Positions 63,076-64,000 of a DNA stretch of 64,000 nucleotides are shown in pieces. Both the position numbers and the translations under genes were made by a program. Numbering within the stretch: the first letter of the stretch is position 1; the number at the start of each line of letters is the position of its first letter. Source of the stretch: Xenorhabdus ehlersii (GTDB lineage: Bacteria; Pseudomonadota; Gammaproteobacteria; Enterobacterales; Enterobacteriaceae); contig NZ_RAQI01000004.1 of assembly GCF_003610465.1 (NCBI RefSeq), positions 1 to 64,000 on the forward strand, in the 5' to 3' direction. The notes beneath the pieces are model-generated. The model was given only the letters and a program-made list of their open reading frames with translations. It made no database searches and was not told the origin of the DNA.

Positions 63076-64000
63076 ATGGTACCTGAGATATTGAAAGCTA
63101 GCTGGTTAAACCGTGAACCTCAGTTCTCAGCCTTTACGAATGGACTATTACTGGATTTTTGGCAAACAAGAGAAGAACGGCAATTTGTAGGAATTGATAA
63201 TATTCCCATCCATTATGTCTCCTTTTGTTCCCCCTATCATGACAAAACACTCGTCATTTTGCCTGGCCGTAGTGAAAGTTACGTGAAATACCCTGAAGTG
63301 GCCTATGATTTTTATCATCTGGGTTACGATGTTTTCGTTATTGATCACCGTGGACAAGGTCGTTCAGGGCGCATGTTGGACGATCGACAAAAAGGCCATG
63401 TTGAAGAGTTCGATCATTATGTGGATGACTTAGCTAAATTTATTGAGCTTGAAGTGGCACCCCGTCAGTCTCATCGCTACTATGCTATGGCCCATTCAAT
63501 GGGTGGTGCGATCTTGAGCCGTTTTCTGATACGTTACCAGGAGCCGATTTTTCGTGCTGTGGCGTTATGTGCGCCGATGTTTGGTATCAACTTACCAATG
63601 CCCCGCTGGTTGGCAAATTTTCTGGTTAACCAGGCGGAACCCAATGTAAAAAGACGTAACGCTTATGCCCTATCAACGGGGCAATGGCGGCCATTACCTT
63701 ATTTTATCAATCTATTAACGCACAGTTATGCGCGTTATCAGCGTTATTTGCGTTACTATGCTGATTATCCTGAATTACGTCTTGGGGGGCCAACTTACCA
63801 TTGGATGCGTGAGAGTATGCTGATGGGCGATAATCTGATTGAAAATGCGGGCAAAATTCAAACTCCACTCATAGTATTACAAGCAAGTGAAGATAAGATA
63901 GTAAGTAATCGGGAGTTATTGGCTTTTTGTGCATCTCACCAAAATCCCCTGATTATCCAGGGGGCTCATCACGAAATCCTGTTCGAAAAAGATGTATTGC
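63076..64000 (+). CDS. pldB: Lysophospholipase L2 (3' end outside the window)
   Basis: Alpha/beta-hydrolase acting on lysophospholipids at the inner membrane. The ATG at 63076 opens a frame that runs to the window end (308 codons seen; family about 340). Nucleophile Ser-141 in AHSMGGA, IDHRGQGRSGR near 90-99, APMFGI, GGPTYHW and GAHHEILFEKD (catalytic His) match E. coli PldB. It follows recQ by 45 bp. Confidence 0.93.
   Translation, partial: MVPEILKASWLNREPQFSAFTNGLLLDFWQTREERQFVGIDNIPIHYVSFCSPYHDKTLVILPGRSESYVKYPEVAYDFYHLGYDVFVIDHRGQGRSGRMLDDRQKGHVEEFDHYVDDLAKFIELEVAPRQSHRYYAMAHSMGGAILSRFLIRYQEPIFRAVALCAPMFGINLPMPRWLANFLVNQAEPNVKRRNAYALSTGQWRPLPYFINLLTHSYARYQRYLRYYADYPELRLGGPTYHWMRESMLMGDNLIENAGKIQTPLIVLQASEDKIVSNRELLAFCASHQNPLIIQGAHHEILFEKDVL

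Overview
This window is a chromosomal segment of a gammaproteobacterium of the order Enterobacterales. The genus Xenorhabdus or Photorhabdus is the best guess, inferred from moderate-to-low GC, T6SS and IS1 debris, and enterobacterial gene order with characteristic losses. Gene order follows the E. coli block from an rrn operon to pldB: 23S-5S-tRNA-Asp-tRNA-Trp, hdfR/maoP/yifB, ilvLGMEDA, ilvYC, rep, gppA, rhlB/trxA, rho, the 12-gene ECA (enterobacterial common antigen) wec cluster, yifK, tRNA-Arg/His/Leu/Pro, glmZ, hemCDXY, cyaA, cyaY, lptM-dapF-yigA-xerC-yigB-uvrD, corA, rarD, yigI, recQ and pldB (cut by the window end).

Regions: 1-2.9 kb holds the end of an rRNA operon. 3.1-6.0 kb holds hdfR, maoP and comM/yifB. 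6.6-15.8 kb is branched-chain amino acid biosynthesis, with a leader-peptide attenuator and an uninterrupted ilvG. 15.9-17.0 kb is a class II histone-deacetylase-like amidohydrolase at the position where E. coli has ppiC. 17-24.7 kb holds helicases, stringent-response phosphatase, thioredoxin and Rho. 25-38 kb makes ECA: lipid I to III assembly, flippase, polymerase and chain-length control, mostly translationally coupled. 38-40.2 kb holds an amino acid permease and four tRNAs. 40.4-40.9 kb holds the small RNA GlmZ, with a sigma-54-type promoter and three upstream GlrR-like sites. 41-55.7 kb holds heme synthesis, adenylate cyclase, dapF, XerC, UvrD and CorA.

55.9-60.2 kb is the accessory part. 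It has a VapBC toxin-antitoxin pair, a putative papain-like effector, a SymE-like toxin, a truncated IS1-family element and, directly abutting it, a 58-codon 5' fragment of a vgrG gene that is intact at its start. I read this as the remnant of a T6SS vgrG-effector islet broken by IS1. None of the systems seen here is clearly unprecedented. The points most worth checking are the decayed vgrG/effector islet, the GlmZ control region, the HDAC-like gene and several long stem-loops in intergenic DNA.
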